A stretch of DNA of 64,000 nt from Amycolatopsis nalaikhensis (GTDB lineage Bacteria; Actinomycetota; Actinomycetes; Mycobacteriales; Pseudonocardiaceae), in the NCBI RefSeq assembly GCF_030264295.1, contig NZ_CP127173.1:1061501-1125500 (forward strand). The letters are read 5' to 3'. Each line of letters starts with the position of its first letter. The first letter of the stretch is position 1. This document shows, one piece after another, positions 6,588 through 18,400 of this stretch. The notes under the pieces are model-generated. The model was not told where the DNA came from and made no database searches. It saw only the letters and a list, made by a program, of their open reading frames with translations. Made by a program: the position numbers and the translations under genes.

Positions 6588-9203
6588 GTGGCCAGCGGGA
6601 AGACCAGCCTCCTCCGCCGGTTCGCCGAGCGGGCCGGCGACTCCGGGGCGCTCGTGCTGAGCGCCTGCGGCTCCTTCGCGGAAGAAGACGTCCACCTGGG
6701 GATGCTGGACCAGCTCTTCGGCAACCCCCTGCTCCCGCCCGAGACGGTGACGCAGGCGCACCGGATCATGGGGTCGGCCGCGGACGCGGACAGCGGCCTG
6801 CGCTTCGACGCGCGGGTCGCGCACGGCATCTGCGTGGCGCTGCTGGAGCTGTCGAAGGAACGTCCGCTCGTCATCATGGTCGACGACATGCAGTTCGCCG
6901 ACCGCGCGTCGCTGCGGACGCTGCTCTACATCCAGCACCGGATCGGTGTCTCGCGGATCCTGATGATCCTGACGGAGAGCGCGAGCGCGCGGCCGGCGCG
7001 GTCGCGGCTGCACTCGGAGATCATCCGGCAGCCGCACGCTCGGCACCTGACCGTTCCGCCGCTGTCCGTCGGCGGGGTCGCGAAGGTGCTCGCCGAGCGG
7101 CTGGGCACCGAGGCGGCCGGCCGGCTGGCCGCCGCCTGCCACCGGCTCACCGGCGGCAACCCGCTGCTCACGCACGCCCTCGCCGACGACTACGAGTCGG
7201 CCGGCAGCGGTGAGCTGACCGCGGGCATCGCCTACGAACACGCCGTGCTCAGCTGCCTGCACCGCAGCCCGGCGCACCTGGTCCGGACGGCCCGGGCCGT
7301 CGCCGTCCTCGACGGGCACGGCGGGGACGAGGACCTGGCGCAGATCCTGCGGCTCGACCAGTCCAAAGTGGCCGCCGCGCTGAACACGCTCGAGCACAGC
7401 GGGCTCGTCGAGCACAACCGGTTCCGCCACGAGCGGGCCGCGAAGGCCGTGCGCGGCGAGCTGCCCGAGGACGAGTCACGGGCGCTGCACCTCGAGGTCG
7501 CACTGCGGCTGCACCAGCAGGGCAAGCCGGACGGCGTCGTCGCGGACTACCTGCTGCGCGGGGGCGCCGCGGAGGCGTGGGCGCTGCCCGTGCTGTGGAA
7601 CGCCGCGCAGGAAGCCGTGCGGGAGGACCGCACCGACGTCGCCGTGGCGTGCTTGACGCTGCCTTCGCCGGAGAACATGACCCCGCGCGAGGCGGCCGCG
7701 TTCACCGCGCGGCTGGTCCAGATCCAGAACCGCACCAACCCGGCGGCCGCGGCGATGCGGCTGGGCGCGCTCGGCGAGTCGTTCGACCAGGGGCACCTCA
7801 GCACCCAGCACACCGCCGACTACGTCTATTCGCTGCTCTGGCACGGACGGCTCGACCGGGCCGCGAGCGTGCTGGCCCAGCCGGCCGCGGAGTGCTTCGC
7901 GGACAGCCAGTGGGTGCGCGTCTGGTACCCGGAGGTCGCGGGCGAACGGCGGGCCACGGACCGCTACGACAGCGCGTGCTCGGGTCAGGCGCTCTCCCTG
8001 GCGCTGTCGTCGAAGTACCGCGAAGAGGCGCTGGCCGCGGCCGAGCAGGTGCTGGAGAGCTGCTGGCTGATCGAGGTGCCGCAGCTGGAGGAGGTCGCCG
8101 CCGCGTTGCAGGCGCTGATCCTCGCCGGCGAGCCGCACCGGGCGGACCGCTGGTGCGACGAGCTGCTGCGGATGAAGGCCGTGCAGGCGTCGCCGACGTT
8201 GCGCGCGGTGATCACCGACGTGAAGGCCGGCGTCGCGCTGCGGCTCGGCGACCTGAACGCGGCCGAACGGTGCGCGCGGGAGGCGTTGACGATCCTGCCG
8301 GCGCAGAACTGGGGCACGCTGATCGGCCTGCCGCTGGCGCACCTGGTGGACGCGCTGACCAGGATGGGCCGCTACGAGGAGGCGGCGGCCGAGCTGAAGC
8401 GCGACATCCCGCCGGGCATGCGCCGGACGGCGATCTGGCTGCAGTACCTCACCGCGCGCGGCAACCACTACCTGGCGACCGACCGGCTGCACGCGGCGCT
8501 CGAGGACTTCGCGACCGTCCGGACGCTGGCCGTCCGGTGGGACATCGACCACCCGGAGCTGGTGCCGTGGCGGCTGAGCGCGGCGAAGGCGCACGCCCGT
8601 CTCGGCCGCGCCGACCAGGCGCGCAAGCTTCTGCGCGACCAGCTTGACCGGTGTGGTGAGGAGCGAGTTCGTGCTCACGCCGTGTGCCTGCGCGCGCTGG
8701 CGGAGGTGAGTGAGTTCAAGGAGCGCCTTCCCATGCTGCGCAAGGCGGCTGAGCAGTTGCAGACCTGCGATGACCGGTACGAGCTGGCCCATGTGTTCGC
8801 CGGGCTCAGCGAGTGCGCCCAGATGCTGGGCGACTACAACCGGGCTCGGACGGCTCAGCGGCGCGCGGTTCAGCTGGCCAAGTCGTGTGGGGCGGATCCC
8901 TTGTGGCGGAGCCTCACTCCGGCTGGGGCTCCCGCGGTCACCGAGCAGGTTGCCGAGGAGCTGAGCCCTTCGACGCTCAGTGCCGCTGAGCAGCGGGTTG
9001 CTTCGCTTGCCTCGCTCGGGCACACGAATCGGGAGATCGGGCGGAAGCTTTACATCACCGTTTCCACTGTGGAGCAGCACCTCACCCGGGTTTACCGGAA
9101 GCTGAACATCAATCGGCGGACGGAACTTCCCAGCGGGCACCGGTGGCTGACGCACGCCGGTGAGGTTGAGCAGATGCCGCGGCATGAGGTGGCTTCCTGG
9201 TAG
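6588..9203 (+). CDS. LAL-family (large ATP-binding LuxR) transcriptional regulator
   Basis: The uninterrupted frame gives 871 aa from GTG 6588; restored with the out-of-frame start at 6488 it would be about 905 aa, normal for the family. The Walker A motif is GGVASGKTSLL, whose first glycines lie before 6588. Walker B is LVIMVDDMQFAD. A long helical-repeat middle region follows, and the C-terminal LuxR helix-turn-helix (about 8970-9130) contains LSAAEQRVASLASLGHTNREI and STVEQHLTRVYRKL. Such proteins are pathway activators of macrolide and polyene clusters and are likely to switch on the PKS genes. Starting at 6588 would remove part of the ATP-binding loop, so activity depends on whether the upstream frameshift is real. 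Confidence 0.85.
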   Translation: MASGKTSLLRRFAERAGDSGALVLSACGSFAEEDVHLGMLDQLFGNPLLPPETVTQAHRIMGSAADADSGLRFDARVAHGICVALLELSKERPLVIMVDDMQFADRASLRTLLYIQHRIGVSRILMILTESASARPARSRLHSEIIRQPHARHLTVPPLSVGGVAKVLAERLGTEAAGRLAAACHRLTGGNPLLTHALADDYESAGSGELTAGIAYEHAVLSCLHRSPAHLVRTARAVAVLDGHGGDEDLAQILRLDQSKVAAALNTLEHSGLVEHNRFRHERAAKAVRGELPEDESRALHLEVALRLHQQGKPDGVVADYLLRGGAAEAWALPVLWNAAQEAVREDRTDVAVACLTLPSPENMTPREAAAFTARLVQIQNRTNPAAAAMRLGALGESFDQGHLSTQHTADYVYSLLWHGRLDRAASVLAQPAAECFADSQWVRVWYPEVAGERRATDRYDSACSGQALSLALSSKYREEALAAAEQVLESCWLIEVPQLEEVAAALQALILAGEPHRADRWCDELLRMKAVQASPTLRAVITDVKAGVALRLGDLNAAERCAREALTILPAQNWGTLIGLPLAHLVDALTRMGRYEEAAAELKRDIPPGMRRTAIWLQYLTARGNHYLATDRLHAALEDFATVRTLAVRWDIDHPELVPWRLSAAKAHARLGRADQARKLLRDQLDRCGEERVRAHAVCLRALAEVSEFKERLPMLRKAAEQLQTCDDRYELAHVFAGLSECAQMLGDYNRARTAQRRAVQLAKSCGADPLWRSLTPAGAPAVTEQVAEELSPSTLSAAEQRVASLASLGHTNREIGRKLYITVSTVEQHLTRVYRKLNINRRTELPSGHRWLTHAGEVEQMPRHEVASW

Positions 9204-9207
9204 GTCG

Positions 9208-9359
9208 GAGTTGATGGCGGGCCGCGGTTCCCTTGGGGGCCGCGGCTTTGCCGTTCGCCGGGTGGCTGGGCGACGGCAGGCGGTTCGGAAGTGTCCGGCT
9301 GGCGGCCGCATAAGACAGAGTTGACGGCGAGCCGCGGTTGCCTTTGGGCGCCGCGGCTT
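9208..9359 (+). repeat. Direct repeat of a terminator-like unit
   Basis: Bases 9208-9248 and 9318-9359 are near copies, GAGTTGA.GGCG.GCCGCGG then GCCGCGGCTT, 110 bp apart. Each contains a GCCGCGG/CCGCGGC hairpin. The second copy is slightly diverged, so the duplication is not recent. Confidence 0.7.
9221..9250 (+). terminator. Terminator after the LAL regulator
   Basis: GCCGCGG (9221-9227) pairs with CCGCGGC (9240-9246) across a 12-base loop and is followed by TTTG, 18 bases after the regulator stop. A second copy at 9331-9359 may act as backup in this convergent region. The remaining bases up to 9567 hold no gene I can support. Confidence 0.6.
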
Positions 9360-9567
9360 CGTCGACCGGAGAGATCGGGAGACGGCCGGCGAGATCGGGG
9401 AGCGCCGGGGCCACGGGCGCAGCCCGAAGAGAAGTGTGGTTGACGGGATGGCTTGGCATGGAAGGGATATCGGTCAGGGCTGGCTTGGTTTCCATGCCAG
9501 CCACGTTAGCCGACCTTCGAACATCCGTTCACCACACGATCCGGTGAAACCGTTGGGATGAACGACA

Positions 9568-9598
9568 AAGGCGGGCCTCCACCTGGGAAGCCCGCCTT
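9568..9598 (-). terminator. Terminator of the PKS4-PKS7 transcript
   Basis: A 9-bp perfect stem (AAGGCGGGC 9568-9576, GCCCGCCTT 9590-9598) with a 13-base loop lies 14 bases beyond the PKS7 stop. In the minus direction it is followed by TGTCGTTC. It ends the last PKS message. Confidence 0.75.
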
Positions 9599-9611
9599 CG
9601 CCTACCGTGCG

Positions 9612-12600
9612 CTACCGAGAGAGCCAGGAGTGCACCCGTTGAGCCGTAACGGCCGCATGGTCGCGCATCATCGTGAAGTGATCCCCCGGAGTGTCCTCCA
9701 CCAAAGTCCCCGGCACATCCCACGTAGCCTGCCAACCGGAACGCCCCTGCCACGACGGCAACGGCTCCCCCGCCCGCAGGAACAACGTCGGCGCGCTCAA
9801 CGACGACGGCTGCCACCCGTCGAAGATCTCCAGATAGCCGCCCATGGCCGTCAGCTGGGAGTCGCCGACAGACGGAACCGACATCTCCCCCGCCAACTCG
9901 CCCTGGACGTCGGCGAGCACTGACGCACTCTGCAGGTAGGTGTCCAGAAGGACCAGACCAGACGGCCCAGAACCGAGAGACTCCAAGTGCCGAGCCAGTT
10001 CGAAAGCCACCGGCCCACCCGAAGAGTGCGCCGCCAACGCGAACGGTGACCCGTCCGTGTGCCGCAACAACGCCTCGGCCAGCGCCGCCACCAGCGCAGG
10101 CACCGAAGCAGGCAACGATTCACCAGGCCGATAACCAGGCAGGGTGAGGACCGAGGTGTCCCGAAGGTCCCGCAAGGAAGAAGCGAACCGCGCGTACTCC
10201 TGCGGCCCGGACATCGCCAGCACCGACGGCACGCAGATCAACTCAGCCCCGGCGTTCCCCTTCGCCAGCCGCACCACATCGATGCCGTCTGGCTGGTCGC
10301 CCACAGAGAACGTTGGCCGGAACCGAGCCGCCCGGGCCAGCAGTTCCACGAACTCGCCGAACCGGCCCGATCGTGACGCCTCCGTCAGCATCGGGCCGAA
10401 CACCCCCGACGCCGCCACCGGAGCAGGTCCGCTCAACGATGACAACACCGTCTGCGCCACCTCGAGAACCGAAGGCTGCTCGAACACCAGGGTCGCGGGC
10501 AGCGTCAGCCCCAACGCCCCGTTGATCCGGTTGCGCAGCTCCACCCCCGTCAGCGAATCCACGCCCAGCTCCAAGAACCGCGTCCCCGCCGCGATCTCGG
10601 CCGCGTCGGGGAGGCCCAGGACGTCGGCCAGGTGCCCGCGCACCATGTCCACCAGCAGCTTCTCCGCCTCCGCCGGGTCCGCCGTCGCGATGCGGGATCG
10701 CAACTGGGACGACGATGTCGTGCGCCGCGCTGGCATCCGGACCAGTCCGCGCAGCAAGGGTGGCACCCCGTCCGCCGCCCGGAGGGCCGCCGCCACGTCC
10801 AGGCGCAGCGGCACCGTCAGCTCCCTCTCCCCCGCCAGCGACGCGTCGAACAACGCCAAGCCCGCCTTCGTCGACAATCCGCCGCCCGTGACCGACTCCG
10901 TCGACTCGCCGCGCTCCTCCCACAACCCCCACGCCATCGAATGCGCCGGCAGGCCGAGGGACCGTCGGTGCGCCGCGAAAGCGTCGAGGAAGACGTTCGC
11001 CGCCGCATAAGCGCCCTGGCCCGGGTTGCCGAACACCCCCGCCGCCGAGGAGAACAAGACGAACGCCGCCAAGTCCGCGTCCGCCGTCAGCTCGTGCAAC
11101 GCCACCGCCGCGTCGACCTTCGGCCGCAGCACTCCGTCCAGGCGCTCCGGTGTCAGGCCCGTGACCAGCCCGTCGTCGAGGACCACCGCCGAGTGCACCA
11201 CCGCCGTCAGCGGGTGCGCCGCCGGGATCGTCCGGAGCACCTCCGCCAAGCGGTCGCGGTTCGTCGTGTCGCACGCCGCGATCGTCACTGTCGCCCCGAG
11301 GTCCGCCAGGTCCGCCGACAGCTCGTCCGCACCTGGCGCGGCCGGGCCGCGACGGCTGACCAACAGCAAATTCCGGACGCCGTACGCCGTGACCAGGTGC
11401 CGCGCCAGCAGCGAACCGACCGCTCCCGTGCCGCCCGTGATCAGTACCGTGCCGTCCGGGTCCACCGCACGAAGGCCGTCCGCGGGTGGGGTTTTCGCCA
11501 GCCGGGGGGCCAACGCCGTGCCGTCGCGCAAGGCCAGTTCGGGTTCGTCGAGGGCCACTGCCGCGGGAAGGGCGGCCAGGGAGTCGGCGTCGACGTCGAC
11601 GATGGCGAACCGGCCGGGCTCCTCCGCGGCCGCCGAGCGCAGCAGGCCGCGGGCAGTCGACGCCGCCACGCCACGCGTGACCAGCACCAGCTTGCTCCCG
11701 GAAGGTGCTTCGGCGAGCCAGCGCTGCACCAGCTCCAGGGCGGAACGGGCCGCGTTCCTGGCCGCGGTGGCGAGATCCGGACCCGAATCGTCCACAGTGG
11801 CCAGAACGATGGCGGGAGCGTCGGCAACGGAGTCGATCACCGGCAGATTCAGGCCGAGCCGGTCCGGACCCAGCGAAACCACAGCAGTGGGCTCGCCGAG
11901 CGGAACCGGCGTCCAGTCCACGTGGTACAGCGGGTCGGCCGATGGCAGGTCCCGCGTCCGCACGGCGTCGACCGAGAAGACCGGCGTGCCCGACGCATCC
12001 GTCGCCGACAGCCGCATCCCGGACGAGCCGGGTGAGAGCCGGACCCGCAACGCCGTCGCCGAAGATGCCTCCAGCCGCGCGCCCGTGAACGAGAACGGCA
12101 GCCCCGGACGTCCGTCACCGAGCAATCCGCCCAGCAACGCGCCGTGCAGCGAAGCGTCCAGCAGCGCCGGGTGGACGGCGAACCCGTCCGGTTCGGCGTC
12201 CAGGCCGACCTCGGCGAACACCTCGTCCCCACGCCGCCACGCCGCCCGCAGCCCCTGGAACGCCGGACCGTACGCGAGGCCGATCGCCGCCAGCTCGGCG
12301 TAGATGTGCTCCAGGTCCACCGGCGACGCACCGGCGGGCGGCCAGGACTCTGAGAACGGCTCCGGAGCGGAAGTCGCTGTCAGGGAACCCGTCGCGTGCA
12401 TCGTCCACTCCGCGCCGTCGACACGCGAGTAGACGTCGACCGCGCGCGTGCCGTCGGTCTCCGCGCCCAGGGCCAGGTGCAGCTGAACCGACGCGTCCGC
12501 GGGCAGCACCAGCGGCGCGGCCAGGGTGAGGTCGGCGAGGGTCCCGCAGCCCCACTCGGTCCCGGCCGCGATCGCCATCTCGACGAACGCCGTCCCTGGC

Positions 12601-15467
12601 AGCAGGACCGCGTCCATCGCCGCGTGATCGGCGAGCCACGGGTGCGTCGCCAGGGAGACGCGGCCCGTGTAGCGCACCGCGTCCGACTCCGGGAGCGACA
12701 CCGCCGCCCCGAGCAGCGGGTGGCCCGTGCCCGTGAGACCGGCCGCGGACACGTCACCAGCCGCCGTCTTCAGCGTGTCCAGCCAGTAGCGCTGCCGCTG
12801 GAAGCGGTAGGTCGGGAGGTCCACGAGACGGCCGGGAACCACTCCCGCCCAGTCGACGTCGGCGCCGTGCACGTGGGCCTCGGCGAGCGCGGCCAGGAAG
12901 CGCGGCAGGCCGCCGTCCTCGCGGCGCAGCGTCGCGACCACCGCCGCCTCGGCTCCCGCGGCTTCGAGTGTCTGCCGGGTCGGCAACGCGATCACCGGGT
13001 GCGGGCTGCACTCGACGAACACCGTGTGCCGGTCTTCGGCCAGCGCCGTGACGGCCGGTTCGTACAGCACGGCCTGGCGCAGGTTCCGGTACCAGTACTC
13101 CGCGTCGAAGTCCGCGGTGTCGTGGACCGCTCCGGTGACCGTCGAGTACATCGGGATCGCCGACCGGCGCGGGCGGATCCCGGCCAAGTCACGCAGCAGG
13201 TCTTCGCGCAATGCGTCGACCTGCGCGGAATGTGCCGCCGTGTCGAGGCCCGGCACTCGCTTCGCCCAGACGCCGTCTGCGTCGCAGGCCGCGAGGAATT
13301 CGGCGAGAGCCTCGGGTTCTCCCGAGACTCCGCAGGAAGACGCGCTGTTCACCGTCGCGACGGACAGCCGCTCGCCCCACGGTTCGAGGCGCGGCTCCAG
13401 CTTTTCCCGGCTCAAGGCCACGGTCGCCATCGCCCCGTGGCCGGACAGCCGCGCCGACACCCGGCTGCGCGCGGCGACGATCAGTGCGGCGTCGTCGAGG
13501 TCGAGGCCGCCCGCGACGTACGCGGCGGCCACCTCGCCTTGGGAGTGTCCGACGACCGCCGCGGGCTGGACGCCGTTCGCCCGCCACAACGCCGCCAGCG
13601 AGACCATCACGGTGAACAACACCGGCTGGATCACGTCGATGCGGTTCAGCTCCGGCGCGCCGGGCTCCTCGCGCAGCACCGCGAGCACGGACCAGTCGAG
13701 GTGCGCGTCGAACGCCTTCGCGCACTCCTCGGCCGCCGAGGCGAACGCCGGTGCGTCGGCCAGCAGCTCACGAGCCATCGCGGGCCACTGCGAACCCTGG
13801 CCGGGGAACACGAACGCCACCTTGCCCGGGCCGCGAGCGGTTCCCCGGACCACGAAGTCGCTCGGCTGGTCCTCGACCAGGGCGTCGAGGCCGAGACGGA
13901 CGTCGCCGGTGATCGCCGCGCGGTGCGGCAACGCGGCGCGAGCCGTCGCCAAGGTGTAAGCGACGTCGGCCCGGGAGTAGTCCGAGGTCAGGAACTCTCG
14001 CAGGGCAACAGCTTGATCACGCAACGCGGCCGCCGTCTTCCCGGACAGAACCAACGGGAACGGACCATCCGGCGACGCGGCCGGTGCCTCCTCGACGACC
14101 TGTTCCAGGATGACGTGCGCGTTGGTGCCGCTGATCCCGAACGACGACACGGCCGCGCGCCGCGGGCGGTCCACCGACGGCCACGGCACGTTCTCCGGAA
14201 CCAGCGCGACCGTCCCCGCGCTCCAGTCCACATGCGACGACGGGTGCTCCGCGTGCAACGTCTTCGGCACGATGCCGTTCCGCAGCGCCTGCACCATCTT
14301 GATGACGCCGCCGACGCCCGCCGCGGCCTGCGAGTGGCCGATGTTCGACTTCAGCGAGCCGAGCAGCAACGGGCGGTCGGCCGGGCGGTCCTTGCCGTAG
14401 GTCGCGATCAGCGCCTGGGCCTCGATCGGGTCGCCGAGCGACGTGCCGGTGCCGTGCGCCTCGACCGCGTCGACGTCCGAAGTGGACAGTCCGGCCGCCG
14501 ACAAAGCTGCGCGGATCACGCGTTGCTGCGACGGGCCGTTCGGCGCGGTGAGGCCGTTCGACGCGCCGTCGGAGTTCACCGCCGAGCCGCGGACGACGGC
14601 CAAGACCGGGTGCCCGAGCCGCTGGGCGTCGGACAGCTTCTCCAGCACCAGCATTCCGGCGCCCTCGGCCATGCCGAACCCGTCGGCTTCGTCGGCGAAC
14701 GCGCGGCAGCGGCCGTCCGGGGACAACGCCCGCTGCTGGCTGAAGCTGACGAACGCGTCCGGCTGCGCGACGACCGTCGCCCCGCCCGCCAGCGCCAGCG
14801 AGCACTCGCCGCCGCGCAGGGCCTGGGCCGCGAGGTGCAGGGTCACCAGCGACGACGAACACGCCGTGTCGACGCTGACCGACGGCCCCTCCAGCCCGAA
14901 GGTGTAGGAAATCCGGCCGGACGCGATGCTCGTCGAGTTGCCCAGCGCCGCGTGCGCCTCGGTCTCCGCCGGGATCTCCGTGGCGCCGCTGGCGTAGCTG
15001 CTGTTCATCAGGCCGACGAACACGCCGACCTTCGCCCGCCGCAGCGAGAGCGGGTCGATCCCGCCGTGCTCCAACGCCTCCCACGACGTCTCCAGCAAGA
15101 GCCGCTGCTGCGGGTCCATGCCGAGCGCCTCGTGGGGCGAGATGCCGAACAGCGCGGGGTCGAACTCCGTCGCCCCGTCGAGGAACCCGCCGTGGCGGGT
15201 GTAGGACGAGTCCGGGCCGTCCGGGTCGAGGAGGCGCTCGAGGTCCCAGCCGCGGTCGGCGGGGAACTCGCTCACCGCGTCGACGCCTTCGGAAACCAGG
15301 CGCCACAACGACTCCGGCGAGTCGACGCCGCCGGGGAACCGGCACGCCATGCCGACGATGGCGATGGGCTCTTCCTCTTCGGCCTTCGCCAGCCGCTGCC
15401 GGGTCTGGTGCAGCTCCGCGGTCACCTGCTTGAGGAAGTGCCGGAGCTTGTCCTCCGTGCCGGTCAT
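9612..15467 (-). CDS. Type I PKS, module 9 with thioesterase (PKS7)
   Basis: 1951 aa. After a short N-terminal docking coil come KS (C203 in DTACSSS, with the conserved His motifs), AT (S642 in GHSQGE), DH (H948), KR (from about 1340; LDD motif, B-type), ACP (S1638 in [10 protein letters not shown]) and TE (S1815 in AHSSGG; His near 1928 in GDHF). The AT specificity site reads TAAH (743-746), neither YASH nor HAFH; it is closest to the TAGH of ethylmalonyl ATs. The DH has HxxxDxxxxP and the Asp motif [10 protein letters not shown]. The KR shows HSAVVLDD where HSAGVLDD is usual. The TE releases the chain by hydrolysis or cyclisation. ATG 15467 overlaps the PKS6 stop by ATGA and has GGGGA upstream. 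Confidence 0.93.
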   Translation of the reverse strand: MTGTEDKLRHFLKQVTAELHQTRQRLAKAEEEEPIAIVGMACRFPGGVDSPESLWRLVSEGVDAVSEFPADRGWDLERLLDPDGPDSSYTRHGGFLDGATEFDPALFGISPHEALGMDPQQRLLLETSWEALEHGGIDPLSLRRAKVGVFVGLMNSSYASGATEIPAETEAHAALGNSTSIASGRISYTFGLEGPSVSVDTACSSSLVTLHLAAQALRGGECSLALAGGATVVAQPDAFVSFSQQRALSPDGRCRAFADEADGFGMAEGAGMLVLEKLSDAQRLGHPVLAVVRGSAVNSDGASNGLTAPNGPSQQRVIRAALSAAGLSTSDVDAVEAHGTGTSLGDPIEAQALIATYGKDRPADRPLLLGSLKSNIGHSQAAAGVGGVIKMVQALRNGIVPKTLHAEHPSSHVDWSAGTVALVPENVPWPSVDRPRRAAVSSFGISGTNAHVILEQVVEEAPAASPDGPFPLVLSGKTAAALRDQAVALREFLTSDYSRADVAYTLATARAALPHRAAITGDVRLGLDALVEDQPSDFVVRGTARGPGKVAFVFPGQGSQWPAMARELLADAPAFASAAEECAKAFDAHLDWSVLAVLREEPGAPELNRIDVIQPVLFTVMVSLAALWRANGVQPAAVVGHSQGEVAAAYVAGGLDLDDAALIVAARSRVSARLSGHGAMATVALSREKLEPRLEPWGERLSVATVNSASSCGVSGEPEALAEFLAACDADGVWAKRVPGLDTAAHSAQVDALREDLLRDLAGIRPRRSAIPMYSTVTGAVHDTADFDAEYWYRNLRQAVLYEPAVTALAEDRHTVFVECSPHPVIALPTRQTLEAAGAEAAVVATLRREDGGLPRFLAALAEAHVHGADVDWAGVVPGRLVDLPTYRFQRQRYWLDTLKTAAGDVSAAGLTGTGHPLLGAAVSLPESDAVRYTGRVSLATHPWLADHAAMDAVLLPGTAFVEMAIAAGTEWGCGTLADLTLAAPLVLPADASVQLHLALGAETDGTRAVDVYSRVDGAEWTMHATGSLTATSAPEPFSESWPPAGASPVDLEHIYAELAAIGLAYGPAFQGLRAAWRRGDEVFAEVGLDAEPDGFAVHPALLDASLHGALLGGLLGDGRPGLPFSFTGARLEASSATALRVRLSPGSSGMRLSATDASGTPVFSVDAVRTRDLPSADPLYHVDWTPVPLGEPTAVVSLGPDRLGLNLPVIDSVADAPAIVLATVDDSGPDLATAARNAARSALELVQRWLAEAPSGSKLVLVTRGVAASTARGLLRSAAAEEPGRFAIVDVDADSLAALPAAVALDEPELALRDGTALAPRLAKTPPADGLRAVDPDGTVLITGGTGAVGSLLARHLVTAYGVRNLLLVSRRGPAAPGADELSADLADLGATVTIAACDTTNRDRLAEVLRTIPAAHPLTAVVHSAVVLDDGLVTGLTPERLDGVLRPKVDAAVALHELTADADLAAFVLFSSAAGVFGNPGQGAYAAANVFLDAFAAHRRSLGLPAHSMAWGLWEERGESTESVTGGGLSTKAGLALFDASLAGERELTVPLRLDVAAALRAADGVPPLLRGLVRMPARRTTSSSQLRSRIATADPAEAEKLLVDMVRGHLADVLGLPDAAEIAAGTRFLELGVDSLTGVELRNRINGALGLTLPATLVFEQPSVLEVAQTVLSSLSGPAPVAASGVFGPMLTEASRSGRFGEFVELLARAARFRPTFSVGDQPDGIDVVRLAKGNAGAELICVPSVLAMSGPQEYARFASSLRDLRDTSVLTLPGYRPGESLPASVPALVAALAEALLRHTDGSPFALAAHSSGGPVAFELARHLESLGSGPSGLVLLDTYLQSASVLADVQGELAGEMSVPSVGDSQLTAMGGYLEIFDGWQPSSLSAPTLFLRAGEPLPSWQGRSGWQATWDVPGTLVEDTPGDHFTMMRDHAAVTAQRVHSWLSR

Positions 15468-18400
15468 GAGATCCCCAGTTCCTTGCCGATGAACTCGAAC
15501 ATTTCGTCGTCGGTGGCCGTCGAGAGCCGGTCGGCGACGTCGTCGCCGCGGTCGCCGTCCCACGCGCCGAGCAGGGCGGTGAGCCGGTCGCGGACCTGCT
15601 GCCGCACGTCGTCGCCGACGTCGGCGAGCGACGCCTCCAGCCGGTCCAGCTCGGCCAGCACCGGCGGTGCGGCGGGCTCGGCCGGGGCCAGCTCGCCGTC
15701 GAGGTACTCGGCCAGCGCGGTCGCCGTCGGGTAGTCGAAGACCAGCGTCGCGGGCAGCCGGATGCCGGTCGCGGCACCCAGCCGGTTGCGCAGGTCGACC
15801 GCGGTCAGCGAGTCGAAGCCGAGCTCGGTGAACGGCGCGGCCGCGTCGACGGCCGTGCCCGCCGCGAAGCCGAGCACCCGGCCGACCTCGGTGAGCACCA
15901 GGTCGCGCAGGGCCTGTTCGCGCTCGGCGCCGGTCATCGGCGTGAGCCGCTGGCGCAGCGCGTCCGCCGTGGCCGCCGACGCCGCCGCGGCCGACCGCAG
16001 GGCCGTCGTCGACCGGATCAAGCCTCGCAGCAGGGCCGGGACCTCGGCGGAGCGGGCCCGGACACCCGCGAGGTCGAGCTTCGCGGGCACCAGCAGTGCC
16101 GCGCCGTGGGCGCGGGCCGTGTCGAACAGCGCGAGCCCTTCGGCGGCGCTCAGCCCGGCGCCGAGGCGGGCCCGGTCGGCGTCGCTGAGCTCGCCGGTCA
16201 ACGCGCTCGTGTCCGACCACAGGCCCCACGCCAGCGAGCAGGCCGGAAGCCCTTGCGCGACGCGGAACTGCGCGAGCGCGTCGAGGAACGCGTTGGCCGC
16301 CGCGTAGTTCGCCTGACCGGGCGCGCCGAAGACGCCGCCGGCGGAGGAGAACAGGACGAACTCGGCGAGGTCGGCGTCCTTGGTCAGCTCGTGCAGGTTC
16401 CACGCCGCTTCGGTCTTGGGCCGCAGGACGCGGTCCAGCTGCTCGTGCGTCAGGTTGGTGACGACGGCGTCGTCGAGGACGCCCGCGGTGTGGATCACCG
16501 CGGTGAGCGGGTGGTCGCCGGGGATACCGTCGAGCAACGCGGACAGGGCTTCGCGGTCGGCCGCGTCACACGCGGCCACGGTGACCGACGCACCCGACGC
16601 CGTCAGCTCGGCCCGCAGCTCCTCCGCGCCCGGCGCCGAGGCCCCGGACCGCGAGGTGAGCAGCAGGTGCCGGGCCCCGGACGCGACCAGGTGCCGCGCG
16701 ACCAGCGAGCCGAGCACGCCCGTGCCGCCCGTGACGAGGACGGTCCCGTCCGGGTCGAACGTCCGCGGTTCCGCGACGGCTTCCGGGGTCCGGGTGAGCC
16801 GCGGGGCGAGCGCGGAACCCTTGCGCAGCAGCAGTTCCGGCTCGGTGCTCCGGATCGCCGACGGCAACGCGGTCAGGGACTCCTCGGTGCCGTCGAGGTC
16901 GACCAGCGCGAAGCGGTCGCCGTGCTCGGACATCGTGGACCGGGTCAGGCCCCAGATCCCGGCGGTGGCCAGGTCGGTGACGTCCGGGCCCACGGCCAGC
17001 GCGGTGATCAGCACCAATCGGCCGTCCCGGTCCGCGGCGAGCCACCCCTGGATCAGCTCCAGCGCCTCGCTGACCGACTGCGGGGCGGCGAGCACGACGT
17101 CGGCGTCCTCGTCCGCAGAGGGGAACGCGGTCGCGACGCCGTGGTGGTCGGTGCCCAGCACGGCGACCCCGCCGCCGGTCGCGGCGGGCAGCGCGACCGG
17201 CGTCCAGTCCAGCCCGAACAGCGTGTCGTTCGCCGCGACGGCGGACGCCCCGAGCTGCCGGACGTCGACCTCGGCGGACTCCAATGCTTCGATCTCGGCG
17301 ACCGGTGCCCCGGCCGGGTCGGCCAACCGCACCGCGACGATGTTCTTCGCCGCGGGCGAAAGCCGGGCGCGCAGCGTGGTCGCGCCGGTGGCGTGCAGGC
17401 TCACCCCGGCCCAGGAGAACGGCAGCCGGACCAGGTTCGGGTCCTCGCTCGGCGTGACGAACTCTCCCAGCGACATCGCGTGCAGCACCGCGTCCAGCAG
17501 CGCGGGGTGCACGCCGAAGCCGTCGGTGCCTTCACGCACCGGCTCGGGCAGGACGACCTCGGCGTAGACGTCTTCGCCGTCTCGCCAAGCGGCCCGCAGG
17601 CCCCGGAACGTGGGCCCGTAGCCGAAGCCGGTGGCGGCGAGCTGGTCGTAGAGGCCGTCGAGGTCGACCTCCTCGGCGCCCGGCGGCGGCCACGCGGCCA
17701 GCGTGAAGTTCCCGGCTGGGGCGGTCTCGGCGAGGAGGCCGGTGGCGTGCCGGATCCACGGGCCCTGGCTGTCCTCTTCGGCGCCGCGGGAGTGGATGTC
17801 GACCTCGCCGTTCGCGCCGACCGTCACCTGGATCTGGACGGCACCGCGTGACGGCAGCATCAGCGGGTTCTGCAGGGTCAGCTCGGCGACGTGCGGACGG
17901 CCGGTGCGCGACCCCGCGTGCAGCGCGAGGTCGAGCAGGGCCGTGCCGGGCAGCAGGGGGTCGCCGCCGACCGCGTGGTCGGCCAGCCACGGGTGGCTGC
18001 CGAGCGACACCTGCCCGGTGAACAGGTGCGTGCCGCTCTCGGGCAGGTCGGTGGCGCTGGTCAGGATCGGGTGGCCGCCGCGGTTGAGCCCGGCGGAGTG
18101 GCCCTGGCCCGGACGCGGGGTCAGCCAGTAGCGACGTCGCTGGAACGCGTACGGCGGCAGCGGGACCTTCCGCGCGCCGGCGCGGCTGAAGAAGCTCGAC
18201 CAGTCGACGGCGCCGTGGTGGGCGTGCAGCTCGGCGACCGACGTCAGGAAGCGCCGGAGGCCGCCGTCGCGGTGCAGGGTGCCGAGCACCGGGACCGGGC
18301 GGCCCGCGGTGGCGTCGGCGAGCGGGCCGCCGAGCACCGGGTGCGGGCTGACCTCGACCAGGTGCGTGAAGCCCTGCGCCAGCGCGGCGAGCACGGTGTC

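Noticed and set aside
7476..9311. 611-codon open frame on the - strand opposite the LAL gene
   Set aside because: No recognisable domain, arginine/leucine/glutamine-rich composition, and it lies wholly opposite a well-supported regulator.
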